NCBI GenBank assembly: GCA_022969215.1
Contig: JALJPA010000010.1
Coordinates: 1-44,724 of the forward strand
DNA: 44,724 nt
Source of the DNA: Colwellia sp.
Lineage (GTDB): Bacteria > Pseudomonadota > Gammaproteobacteria > Enterobacterales > Alteromonadaceae
Reading direction: 5' to 3'
Of the stretch, positions 1 through 8,781 are shown piece after piece. The notes under the pieces are model-generated. The model was not told the origin of the DNA. It ran no database searches and was given only the letters and a program-made list of their open reading frames with translations. Within the stretch, counting starts at the first letter, position 1. Each line of letters begins with the position of its first letter. The position numbers and the translations under genes are program-made.

Positions 1-339
1 AAAGCCGAAGGTGATTTTCAATTGAAGCAGATGTGCGACATGTTGCGCAGTCAATTAGCTAAACGTAATGTTGATGCTAAAGCCATGAACGTTGGCGATG
101 CTAGTGCGACCGGAAAAAATTGGAGCCAGCAAGTTACTTTTAAAGAAGGTATCGAGCAGGATATGGCTAAAAAAGTCGTTAAGCTTATTAAAGCTGAAAA
201 GTTAAAAGTACAAGCGGCTATTCAAGGTGAGCAAGTACGAGTAACAGGTAAAAAGCGTGATGACCTACAAGCGGTAATGCGTTTATTAAAGGCTGCTGAG
301 TTAGAGCAGTCTTTCCAGTATACTAACTTTAAAGACTAG
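1..339 (+). CDS. yajQ: YajQ family nucleotide-binding protein, 5'-truncated by window start
   Basis: Reading frame open from base 1; residues ...[24 protein letters not shown]...[20 protein letters not shown]...FQYTNFKD match the YajQ C-terminal pattern. Confidence 0.9.
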   Translation, partial: KAEGDFQLKQMCDMLRSQLAKRNVDAKAMNVGDASATGKNWSQQVTFKEGIEQDMAKKVVKLIKAEKLKVQAAIQGEQVRVTGKKRDDLQAVMRLLKAAELEQSFQYTNFKD

Positions 340-390
340 TATTGCTACCCTCTGGTAATGTAAAACGCTGGCTAAATTAGCGTTACAGCC

Positions 391-421
391 AAAAAAACCA
401 TAACCTTGTTATGGTTTTTTT
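391..421 (+). terminator. Rho-independent-type terminator after yajQ
   Basis: AAAAAAACCATAACcttGTTATGGTTTTTTT hairpin with T-run, A-run on the other side (bidirectional potential). Confidence 0.75.
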
Positions 422-484
422 ATACGTTATTAGTTGATAAAGCTAATTGGCAGCAGGGGAAGTTTCTTTGCTCACTTAGTGATT

Positions 485-1249
485 TTAAAAATGATAGCGG
501 CTACTTAATAGCAGAGTTAAGTCATTGTTGTTGCTGATATTTTTAACAATACCTCCTTCAATAATCCATGTTGACTGCACCCATTGCAGGCCAATGGTCA
601 CTTGATGAGTGACATTATCTCCTGCTTGCCACCTGCCACCGAGTTCTGTCACCGTATAGACTTCCGGCGCTATACCCCAATCAGGATAGATTGAAGGTGA
701 TAATCTATATTGCCAAGAAATATCATATCGTCCACTATTAGGTCGGCTATCAATACCTGTTTGATAAAGTGCATCAAAATCGAACTCATGTCTGTTTTTA
801 AAAAAGGTATAAACAAAGCCAACTTGTATCGCTGGATCTCGATGCTTATTACTAGGATCATTATCAATAGGACTATCACTAATAGGGAGAATTGCACCCG
901 CTAATAAGGCTAACCTTGATGTGCCTGAGAAAAAGTCATCTTGTATTACCGTGTGGCGATATAAAGTCGATAGCTCGCTAAATTCTTGTTCATCATTAGG
1001 TGCTATCTTGTAGGGGATGGAAAATAGCAAAGCTTGCTTATTGCTTAAGCCGTAGGCAGCACTAGTAATAAAATAACTGCTGTTGCTATTTGTCGCATGC
1101 TGATATAAAAATCTTATCACATAACCATACTTATCAAGGGGCAAGGCGACCAATGACCTTAAGCCCATACTGTTAGCATTTGGCACACTAAGTAGCGCTA
1201 ATAGTGCGACTATAACTATTGATGTAAAGCTAGTTATTAGCGTCTTCAT
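485..1249 (-). CDS. Predicted outer-membrane beta-barrel protein at the end of the mer-like operon
   Basis: N-terminal signal-like hydrophobic stretch, alternating aromatic/hydrophobic strands, C-terminal ...SSRYHF ending in Phe; start overlaps the end of the MerP-like ORF. Confidence 0.65.
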   Translation of the reverse strand: MKTLITSFTSIVIVALLALLSVPNANSMGLRSLVALPLDKYGYVIRFLYQHATNSNSSYFITSAAYGLSNKQALLFSIPYKIAPNDEQEFSELSTLYRHTVIQDDFFSGTSRLALLAGAILPISDSPIDNDPSNKHRDPAIQVGFVYTFFKNRHEFDFDALYQTGIDSRPNSGRYDISWQYRLSPSIYPDWGIAPEVYTVTELGGRWQAGDNVTHQVTIGLQWVQSTWIIEGGIVKNISNNNDLTLLLSSRYHF

Positions 1250-1532
1250 TTGATATTACAGTCACTTTTATGGGAGTAAAGCCTGCATCCAATATCGCTT
1301 GCTTAATCATTGCCGTAGTAGGTGATTTTTCCTTGGTTTCCAAGCGCACTTTCTTCATCTTCATACTGACAGCTACTTTTTCTACACCAGCCATTTTATT
1401 GAATTTTCGATTTAGGCTATCAACACATAACGCGCAGGTCATGCCGTGTATTTCAATTTCTATGGTCTTGGCGTTAATTGAAGCCGTCATGGTTAAAGCG
1501 ACAACTAATGGTAATAATAAAATTTTTTTCAT
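1230..1532 (-). CDS. MerP-like periplasmic heavy-metal-associated (HMA) protein
   Basis: Signal peptide followed by IEIHGMTCALCVDSLNRKFNKMAGVEKVAVSMKMKKVRL, an HMA fold with the GMTCxxC motif. Confidence 0.85.
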   Translation of the reverse strand: MKKILLLPLVVALTMTASINAKTIEIEIHGMTCALCVDSLNRKFNKMAGVEKVAVSMKMKKVRLETKEKSPTTAMIKQAILDAGFTPIKVTVISNEDANN

Positions 1533-1546
1533 GGTTTAATGCTCCT

Positions 1547-1942
1547 TTATAGCTCTAGGATATTTCGAATGGGTAGTAATAGGTAACTAGTGAAAAAGCC
1601 AATAAACCAGATTATTGCACTTAGCCAAAATATTCTTTTGTTCAAACGCTTTGATTTTTGACAAAGGACTGCTAAGTCTGGCTCAACAGGGCAATGCTGA
1701 TTAGGTCGCCAATTGAGCCAAGCTAAAGCCATCAAAATCAACGCTGCTATTATCAGTGTCCAGATCTTATGTTCAGCAAGAAAAACCAATCCAGGAATGT
1801 TGTAGTTTAAACTCGCAACTAGGGCACCAAAACCTAATGTCACTAGCAAGATAGGTAAGGCACAGCAAAGCAAGGTGCCGCTGGCAATAAAAAGAGTCAG
1901 CCATTTTAGGTAAGTTTTTTCTAAAATATTATTGTCTGGCAT
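1547..1942 (-). CDS. MerT-like mercuric/heavy-metal transport membrane protein
   Basis: ORF track gives 1547..2029; the start was moved to MPDNNILEK because that ATG lies 1 nt past the upstream stop. Has TM helices and a Cys pair in helix 1 (TLLCCALPILLVTLGFGALVASL) typical of MerT. Confidence 0.75.
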   Translation of the reverse strand: MPDNNILEKTYLKWLTLFIASGTLLCCALPILLVTLGFGALVASLNYNIPGLVFLAEHKIWTLIIAALILMALAWLNWRPNQHCPVEPDLAVLCQKSKRLNKRIFWLSAIIWFIGFFTSYLLLPIRNILEL

Positions 1943-1943
1943 G

Positions 1944-2165
1944 TTAACTATCACAGCTTGAACATGAGCCCGACTCTTGAATCGGTGGGCAGGGTACTGA
2001 GCCATAAGAGCAAAAAACACAACAATCACCTTTAAGAGGTTTCAGTAATACCTGACAAGCGGTGCACTCATAGAACCATTGGCAAGCATTGGTTGGCATT
2101 TCAAGCAATTTTGTATCGCCACATTCGGGGCAGGTTAGCTCTGAGTTGATGATAATTTTAGTCAT
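1944..2165 (-). CDS. GDCCVxC domain-containing small Cys-rich protein
   Basis: 73 aa; contains literal GDCCVFC plus CPECG and CTAC Cys pairs. Confidence 0.85.
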   Translation of the reverse strand: MTKIIINSELTCPECGDTKLLEMPTNACQWFYECTACQVLLKPLKGDCCVFCSYGSVPCPPIQESGSCSSCDS

Positions 2166-2190
2166 ATGCGATCCCTAGTTTGTTTCTGTT

Positions 2191-2221
2191 AGTATAGAAC
2201 CTATAGTTACTATAGGTTCAA
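2191..2221 (-). promoter_or_regulatory. MerR-type promoter/operator: -35 TTGAAC, 19-bp spacer, -10 TATACT with dyad GAACCTATAG-TTA-CTATAGGTTC
   Basis: Perfect 10-bp inverted arms (2197-2206 / 2210-2219) between a -35 and a -10 separated by exactly 19 bp on the minus strand, between divergent merR-like and GDCCVxC genes. Confidence 0.88.
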
Positions 2222-2231
2222 GGGGTTTAGT

Positions 2232-2663
2232 ATGAATTATGAAAAATATTCTATTGGTCAGTTAGCTAAAAAAACAGCGTGTAAGGTTGAAACGGTACAT
2301 TACTATGAAAAAGTAGGCTTAATGCCCGAGCCACCGAGAACTGAGGGTGGGCATAGGATATATTCCTTACCTCATGTTAAACGCTTGAATTTTATTCGGC
2401 GCAGCCGTGATCTAGGTTTTAGAATTGAGCAAGTTAAAGAGCTACTTAAGTTTATTGATGAGCCCAACCACTATTGTGGCGAAGTTAAAGAAATGGCAAT
2501 GCAACAAGCTCGAGTGGTACAAGAAAAAATAGATGATTTACAGCGTCTTAAATCAGCGTTGAATGAAATGGTTACTCACTGTACCGCAGGTGATAAACCA
2601 GTGGATGATTGCCCTATTGTTGATGCGTTATATACCGAAAATAGCACTAACAAAGCCACTTAA
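2232..2663 (+). CDS. MerR family metal-responsive transcriptional regulator
   Basis: YSIGQLAKKTACKVETVHYYEKVGLMPEPPRTEGGHRIY wHTH; Cys residues at HYCGEV, HCTAG and DDCPI consistent with metal binding. Confidence 0.92.
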   Translation: MNYEKYSIGQLAKKTACKVETVHYYEKVGLMPEPPRTEGGHRIYSLPHVKRLNFIRRSRDLGFRIEQVKELLKFIDEPNHYCGEVKEMAMQQARVVQEKIDDLQRLKSALNEMVTHCTAGDKPVDDCPIVDALYTENSTNKAT

Positions 2664-2955
2664 GAAACTACTTGAAAGGTTACTGATAAAGCAATGGAGT
2701 AAACAACTGAACAAGCAAGCGGGCTAAAATAAAATGAAAGGTTTGAGCTGTACTATTTGCGCTTAATAGCCGCTTATTTTGAGTCCAGGCAAGTTGCTTC
2801 ATTATTGAGTTCTCTCACCTATAGAGAAAAATTTACTTTGTCAGCCTAAGTTGCTTTAGTAGCTCTAAAAGCAATCAGCCTCATGCCTCTAAGATTTTAT
2901 CCGCTGATTATCTCAGTTATCCGATTTTAGTATTGTTAAAAATGGCGTATTTTGT

Positions 2956-4032
2956 CTAACTTACCTCAAGCTGATGCAGCTTTAATAAACTTGCCGGGGT
3001 AATTCCAAACTGTCTTTTAAATGCCGATGTGAAATTTGAAACATGATTATAGCCAGCTTGGTAACCAGCCTCGCTAATACTAAGCTCTTTTACGGTAATG
3101 GCTATCTTGGCTTTATCTAAACGATGTTGTCTAATATATTCATTGATAGTTTGACCGTAGGTTTGTTTGAAGTAGCGCTGCAAGCTAGAAATGCTTAAAC
3201 CAAATTGCTGAGCGATAGAGGATAGAGTAATTGTGTTTTCTAGCTCTTTTACTATATAGCGCTCAATATTCTTCTTTTTTCTCAGTAATTTTTTTTCTGT
3301 TCTTGCCTGTAATGCTTTACTTTCACCAACCGGCTGTAGAGGGTGCTCAATTTTATCAGTAAGTACCGACAATAAGTGAGTCAATAAACTATAAGCAATT
3401 TTCTCTTTGAGTATGTTGTTATATAAAGAATCCTCCGTAGGTAAACTTAATAATTGTTGTGCCAAAAGACTAAACTCTTTGTTGTCTTGCCATCGATAAA
3501 GTGCGTTATGTCGGCTAAAGACTCTCTTAAGTAATGCTTTATCTTTAGCATCAGTGCAGCGTTTTTCTAACCACGAACGTTTGATAAATAAATTAACTTT
3601 TCTAACCTGTTGACCCTTAATTATTTTTCGGCTCAACAAGTCACTCTTTGTCAACACGCCTACCGCACAAATGGCGGTTATTGGCTGGTCAATTTCTTCA
3701 GCAGATTTCATTTTATCTAACTTACTGGTATTAAGTTCATAAGCTTTACTGCCTAAACAAAAGTTTAAGCTACCTTTAAGCAAAATATTAAGGCTCAAAC
3801 TTGCCGGTATTTGTGTAGAGCTGATGCCATCGTTGGACTCAATAACATCGCCGCCGTGAATACTTAGACCGGAAGATAATTCATTATGAAAGAAATGTCC
3901 GTTCATAACGTTGCTTTTGCTATCACGAATTACCAGTTTATTGGTTAAGCCCAATGAAGAGATAAGGCTAGAAAAAGCTTGGCTATTTATGTTTATGGGT
4001 GAACCCTTTATCGGTGAGTGAACTTTCATCAT
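2956..4032 (-). CDS. AraC family transcriptional regulator (PchR-like)
   Basis: C-terminal AraC HTH: SSIAQQFGLSISSLQRYFKQTYGQTINEYIRQHRLDKAKIAI...SEAGYQAGYNHVSNFTSAFKRQFGITP. Confidence 0.88.
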   Translation of the reverse strand: MMKVHSPIKGSPININSQAFSSLISSLGLTNKLVIRDSKSNVMNGHFFHNELSSGLSIHGGDVIESNDGISSTQIPASLSLNILLKGSLNFCLGSKAYELNTSKLDKMKSAEEIDQPITAICAVGVLTKSDLLSRKIIKGQQVRKVNLFIKRSWLEKRCTDAKDKALLKRVFSRHNALYRWQDNKEFSLLAQQLLSLPTEDSLYNNILKEKIAYSLLTHLLSVLTDKIEHPLQPVGESKALQARTEKKLLRKKKNIERYIVKELENTITLSSIAQQFGLSISSLQRYFKQTYGQTINEYIRQHRLDKAKIAITVKELSISEAGYQAGYNHVSNFTSAFKRQFGITPASLLKLHQLEVS

Positions 4033-4113
4033 GCCCCTGAGTTTGACGATCTAGCATAGCAAATTGACGTTTTGGCAAAACCATTAGTAAGTTACCTAGC
4101 ATAACAACTTTGT

Positions 4114-4134
4114 ATAATAATGAGAATCATTATC
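4114..4134. promoter_or_regulatory. Fur box upstream of TonB receptor / divergent AraC gene
   Basis: AATAATGAGAATCATTATC (4116-4134) matches the classical 19-bp GATAATGATAATCATTATC at 17 positions. Confidence 0.85.
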
Positions 4135-4178
4135 AACTAATTTGTATCGTTTGATGCACTCATTACAAAGGAAAAATT

Positions 4179-6326
4179 ATGAACGGTAAACCATTTGCTA
4201 AATGCGCGTTCGCATTGGCAATATCAAGCCTTTTCACCAGCCAAGCTATTTATGCTAACGAAAAATCATCACCAAAAGATGCTAAGAACGTGGATGCAAC
4301 TAAAGCCATTGAACGTGTACAGGTATGGGGTACAGAAGTTAAATCTTCATCTGTTTATATGGGCGGTACTGCTATTGAAACTAAGCAGGCCGATCATATC
4401 AGTGATTTATTACGGACTATTCCAGGTGTTGATGTCGGCGGCGCGCACTCCTTAAATCAGCGTATTACCATTCGTAGTATGGATGATAAAGATTTAACCA
4501 TAACCATTGATGGCGCCAATCAAAATACTTATATGTATCACCATATGGGTAACCTACAAATTCATGCCGATATTTTAAAATCTGTTGATATTGAAGTAGG
4601 TAGTAACTCAGTTATTAATGGCGGCTTAGGCGGGGCTGTTCATTTCGAAACCAAAGAAGCAAAAGACTTACTTGCCGAGGGCGAAACATTTGGTGGTCGT
4701 GTTCAAGGAAGTTATGCAGGGAATTCATCTTCAGGCCTTTCATTCACGGGTTATGGTCAACTAAGTGATAATTTTGACTTTTTAGCCTATTACAATTTTG
4801 TTGATAGAGACAATTACACCGTCGGTGGCGGTAAGATACTTGATGCTAACGGTAATGAAGTGCCGGGTACTTCTGGGGAAGTGGCAGGTCTTGAAGGGGA
4901 AGTTAAAGATGCACTCATTAAGTTTGGTTGGGATCTCGATGCCGAGCAACGTTTTGAGGTGGGTTATGAGTCGTATCAAGACAAAGGTGATTATAGCTAT
5001 CGCCCTGATATGGGCTTAGCTACGGATACTGCTATCACCCAATCTTTACAAGTACCTTTGTTATGGCCGACTGAGTTTACTCGAGAAACCTTAACCTTAA
5101 ACTATGATGCTAACTGGGGCGAAAGCTCAAGTGTCAAGGCAGCTTTGTTTGCTAATGAAAGTGAATTAAATCGTGACGAAAGTGGTTGGGCACAAAACCC
5201 AAAGTTTGCTGGCTGGGCAGGGGATATTACTGGTACTGCAACCAATACAGGCTTGCACGTTATCGCTAACTCTTTACTGGGGGAGCTCATTGAGCATGAG
5301 CTGACTTACGGTTTGGATGTGGTGAAATATAAAACTGACTACCGTGCATCTTTATTAAATGGCTCAGTCAATCAATCTAAGGAACAAGCAGTAAACAGTT
5401 CTGCTTTTCTTGAAGATAACATTGATTTCGGTAATGGTTTTGTTGTTATTCCGGGTGTGCGTTATGACAGTTATGATATTGCATCGGCAGTTGTTGATAA
5501 TACCTTTAATCAATTTTCAGCAGCCTTAGCTGCACAGTATACCTTTGCTAATAGCTTTATTGTTAAAGCCAGTAGTACTCAGCTCTTTAAAGGCCCTGAA
5601 ATTGGCGAAGTATTTACCGGCGCTGGCTCACGTGATAACGCGAATAAAAATATTGCAGCAGAAACAGGATTTAACCATGAATTAGCCTTTGCTTATGAAG
5701 ATGGTGTTTTAGGCGCGGATTCATTCACTGCGGGCTTAACATTATTTAAAACCCAAATTGATGATTATATTTATGATCATGCACAGCTACCCGATGGCGG
5801 GCCAAGAGATACTTGGAAAGACAATATCGGCGATATGGAAATTGATGGTTTTGAATTTTATACCGGTTATGCACTTGGCAAGTTAAAACTACAATTGACT
5901 TACTCTGTTGCGGAAAGTGAATTAAGCGCTTTTGAGCAATACTCGTCTCTTGATGGTGGCAGGCTTGATCGCCAACAAGGCGACACCATCAGTGCCGCGG
6001 TTGATTACCGCTTCACTGATTTCGACCTTGCCCTGCACTGGGATATGTTAATGGTTGATGATCTTGAAGATGGCTTAGCTATTGATGGCGCTTCAGTTGA
6101 TAACTCAAAAATGAGCTTCGCAGTACACAACCTATCAATTAGTTGGCAGCCAGAGCAACTTGATGGCTTGAGTGTTATTTTTGGTATTGATAATGTTTTT
6201 GACGAGTTTTATGCATCTCAGTCATCACATACTGGTCTTTCAAATCATCCACTTTTTGGTGAGCTTTATTTAATGGATTATGAGCCAGGTAGAAATGTTA
6301 AGGCGACTATAGCGTATCAGTTCTAA
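4179..6326 (+). CDS. TonB-dependent outer-membrane receptor (iron/siderophore or heme class)
   Basis: Signal peptide, plug domain (ISDLLRTIPGVDVGG...QRITIRSMDDKDLTITIDG), beta-barrel with terminal ...NVKATIAYQF. Confidence 0.92.
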   Translation: MNGKPFAKCAFALAISSLFTSQAIYANEKSSPKDAKNVDATKAIERVQVWGTEVKSSSVYMGGTAIETKQADHISDLLRTIPGVDVGGAHSLNQRITIRSMDDKDLTITIDGANQNTYMYHHMGNLQIHADILKSVDIEVGSNSVINGGLGGAVHFETKEAKDLLAEGETFGGRVQGSYAGNSSSGLSFTGYGQLSDNFDFLAYYNFVDRDNYTVGGGKILDANGNEVPGTSGEVAGLEGEVKDALIKFGWDLDAEQRFEVGYESYQDKGDYSYRPDMGLATDTAITQSLQVPLLWPTEFTRETLTLNYDANWGESSSVKAALFANESELNRDESGWAQNPKFAGWAGDITGTATNTGLHVIANSLLGELIEHELTYGLDVVKYKTDYRASLLNGSVNQSKEQAVNSSAFLEDNIDFGNGFVVIPGVRYDSYDIASAVVDNTFNQFSAALAAQYTFANSFIVKASSTQLFKGPEIGEVFTGAGSRDNANKNIAAETGFNHELAFAYEDGVLGADSFTAGLTLFKTQIDDYIYDHAQLPDGGPRDTWKDNIGDMEIDGFEFYTGYALGKLKLQLTYSVAESELSAFEQYSSLDGGRLDRQQGDTISAAVDYRFTDFDLALHWDMLMVDDLEDGLAIDGASVDNSKMSFAVHNLSISWQPEQLDGLSVIFGIDNVFDEFYASQSSHTGLSNHPLFGELYLMDYEPGRNVKATIAYQF

Positions 6327-6522
6327 AGTCATTAGTTTGATAGCGGTAATTTTATCTCTTAACAAAAGGTAAAGTTACAAGTAAAACCTTGCGTTTACTT
6401 AGCTAATAAAATTGAGCAGTCATCGCAGTATGGCTGCTCATTTATAGCTAAAAAATCAAGTTTAAACGTGCATAAATTAAATCATATTAAATCATATTAA
6501 ATTAGCTAATTTAAATACACAG

Positions 6523-7227
6523 ATGAAAAAACGTTCAACTAAATTTAGACAAAACTCAGCAGACTTATTAAAGCGCCCTGCCAGAAAAGCAGGTGTTAAA
6601 TATTGGCAGTGGACTAAAAGCTCACTGGCTAAAAAAATGTTTTCGCTAAGTCGCTGGCTACATATTTACGTATCAACAGTGCTATTTAGCTTGTTGGTGT
6701 TTTTTTGCTTCACTGGCATAACCTTAAATCACGCCGCTTGGTTTTCAGCTGACGGGGAGGAGCAGCTCAAAATAGAGCCCTTACCACAATCATTATTAAC
6801 CTCACTTAATAATGATGACGAGTTAGCACTTTTTAATCTACAAAAATACGTTGAAAAGCTAATTGGCCTTGAGCAGGTGCGTAGCATTGACGTAGATAAG
6901 GTAGTGGCAGAAATCAGCTTTGATTATCCCATTCCTGCTGGTTATGTATTTGTCACAGTTTATCTAGATACCAGTGAAATAGAAATTGAGCAAAAATCGG
7001 GCTCGTTAATAAGTTTGCTTAATGACCTTCATAAAGGCCGCCACAGCGGCGAATTTTGGTCATGGCTTATTGATATCAGTGCTGGCCTAATGTTGCTTTT
7101 TTCGATTACTGGTTTGGTCATCTTATTGCAAAACAATAAACGCCGCGCTAAGGGCGTTATGTATATTTTACTAGGCAGTATTGCACCATGGTTGGCGTAT
7201 TTACTTTGGGTACCAAGAATCAGTTAA
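6523..7227 (+). CDS. PepSY-associated TM helix protein
   Basis: SRWLHIYVSTVLFSLLVFFCFTGITLNH N-terminal helix, periplasmic PepSY-like segment, LNDLHKGRHSGEFWSWLIDISAGLMLLFSITGLVILL; typical PepSY_TM architecture. Confidence 0.8.
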   Translation: MKKRSTKFRQNSADLLKRPARKAGVKYWQWTKSSLAKKMFSLSRWLHIYVSTVLFSLLVFFCFTGITLNHAAWFSADGEEQLKIEPLPQSLLTSLNNDDELALFNLQKYVEKLIGLEQVRSIDVDKVVAEISFDYPIPAGYVFVTVYLDTSEIEIEQKSGSLISLLNDLHKGRHSGEFWSWLIDISAGLMLLFSITGLVILLQNNKRRAKGVMYILLGSIAPWLAYLLWVPRIS

Positions 7228-7274
7228 CCAGCAAGAAGCTAACTAAACTACTTCTAATAAGAAAGAGAGATAAT

Positions 7275-7784
7275 ATGAAAACAGATTTATCAGGACTGGC
7301 CGCAATGGCTTTTGTCTGGATATTACTTGCCTCACCTGTGAGCCAAGCCGAACAAATATCGGTAGAAATCACTATTCCTAAAATTAATAGCCAACCGTAT
7401 CATAAGCCTTATGTTGCCGTTTGGTTAGAGTCTGCACAGCGCAAAGGTGTTCATACTTTAGCTTTTTGGCATGAACAAAAAGACTGGTATAAAGACGTAA
7501 GGCAATGGTGGCGAAAAATTGGCCGGCAGCAAAGCCCTATATACGATCAAGTCACAGGCGCGACACGAAAACCAGGTACCTACACCCTTAAAATTGATAA
7601 CAAAGAATTAACTAAACTAAACCTTATTCCAGGGGAGTATTTCCTCAATGTTGAAGCGGTTAGAGAGGAAGGGGGCAGGGAGTTCATCCGACAGAAAATT
7701 GTCATTGGCGCCAGGGAAGTTAAACACTATGAAAAGTCAGGGCAGCATGAACTCGGTAAGGTAGCGATAAAGGTTATGCCTTAA
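7275..7784 (+). CDS. DUF2271-like periplasmic protein with DxxTGAT flavinylation-type motif
   Basis: Start moved from 7188 to MKTDLSG, which follows an AGAGAG RBS and begins a signal peptide. VEITIPKI...PYVAVWLE...TLAFWHE...WRKIGR...YDQVTGATRKPGTYTLKID pattern of DUF2271. Confidence 0.75.
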   Translation: MKTDLSGLAAMAFVWILLASPVSQAEQISVEITIPKINSQPYHKPYVAVWLESAQRKGVHTLAFWHEQKDWYKDVRQWWRKIGRQQSPIYDQVTGATRKPGTYTLKIDNKELTKLNLIPGEYFLNVEAVREEGGREFIRQKIVIGAREVKHYEKSGQHELGKVAIKVMP

Positions 7785-7887
7785 TGGGCGTCACAGAATA
7801 CAGCATAATAAATTAAATAAGCACTTTCACACTCTTAATTTAATCACATAAGTGATTTAGCCAATTTATTTATAAAAGGAACACTCA

Positions 7888-8781
7888 ATGTTATCAGTTT
7901 CAAAGCTTACTAAAGTTATAGCTGCAAAAGGCAGTACGATTAAAGCACTCGCTACACTCACACTGGCCTTGCTATTGCCACTTAAGGCTATTGCCCATGA
8001 GCGATTTATTTTACCTAGCCATACTATTTTATCAGGGGATAAGAGACAATCGGTTAGTTTTATTGCCAGTATTTCCAATGAAATCTTCCATGGTGATAGA
8101 CCATTAGGTGACAATGGTAAGGGCGTTTCTGTGCCCGAACTGGCACCGCTCTTTAAACAATTGAAGCCAGTTGTTATTGGTCCTGATGGCGCGCGTCGTG
8201 ATATGAGTTGGCAAGCATTTTCACGTTTCTCTGTCGCAGATGCTCACTTTAAAGTGGCAGGTACTTACCGTATAGCACTAGTGCAGCCCAATGTACCTAT
8301 GACTACTTTTACTAAGGTTGATGGAAGTAAAGGTCGATTTTTTGGTAATCAAGGTGAAGTACCTGCTGGCGCGAGTAATATTGTAAAAAGAACAACCGCA
8401 TCAAGAGTTGAAACTTATGTCAGCTTTAATCAGCCAAATAATAGGGCGTTACAATCTACCGGAGAAGGACTGGAACTCGCAGGTAAAACTCACCCAAATG
8501 ATTTATTTGTTGATGAAGTACTGAGTTTTCAGCTTATGTTCGAAGGAAAGCAGTTAAAACAAGCAACTAAAGTTAAAGTGGTTCAAGGGGCTACTCGCCA
8601 TAGAAACCAACGTGATGAGCAGGTTATTAAAACTGATGACCAAGGAATGTTCTCATTAACTATTGCTGAGGCAGGATTTTACTTATTGTCTGCCAATATT
8701 GATGTTAAAGGTAAACTAGGTAGTAATATTGATATACATCACTACGGCTTATACGCCACATTGGAAGTTTTTCTACAATAG
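7888..8781 (+). CDS. DUF4198-like periplasmic protein (NikK/metal-uptake-associated family)
   Basis: Signal peptide then AHERFILPSHTILSGDKRQSVSFIASISNEIFHGDRPL... and C-terminal Ig-like region; typical DUF4198 N-terminus. Confidence 0.78.
   Translation: MLSVSKLTKVIAAKGSTIKALATLTLALLLPLKAIAHERFILPSHTILSGDKRQSVSFIASISNEIFHGDRPLGDNGKGVSVPELAPLFKQLKPVVIGPDGARRDMSWQAFSRFSVADAHFKVAGTYRIALVQPNVPMTTFTKVDGSKGRFFGNQGEVPAGASNIVKRTTASRVETYVSFNQPNNRALQSTGEGLELAGKTHPNDLFVDEVLSFQLMFEGKQLKQATKVKVVQGATRHRNQRDEQVIKTDDQGMFSLTIAEAGFYLLSANIDVKGKLGSNIDIHHYGLYATLEVFLQ

Noticed and set aside
4195-4455. 86-aa alternative-frame ORF within the TonB receptor
   Set aside because: Overlaps the signal-peptide and plug region of a clear TonB receptor; no independent support.
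6478-6511. AAATCATATT tandem repeat and AT-rich stretch before the PepSY gene
   Set aside because: Only about two 10-bp units in AT-rich intergenic DNA; likely chance or promoter composition.
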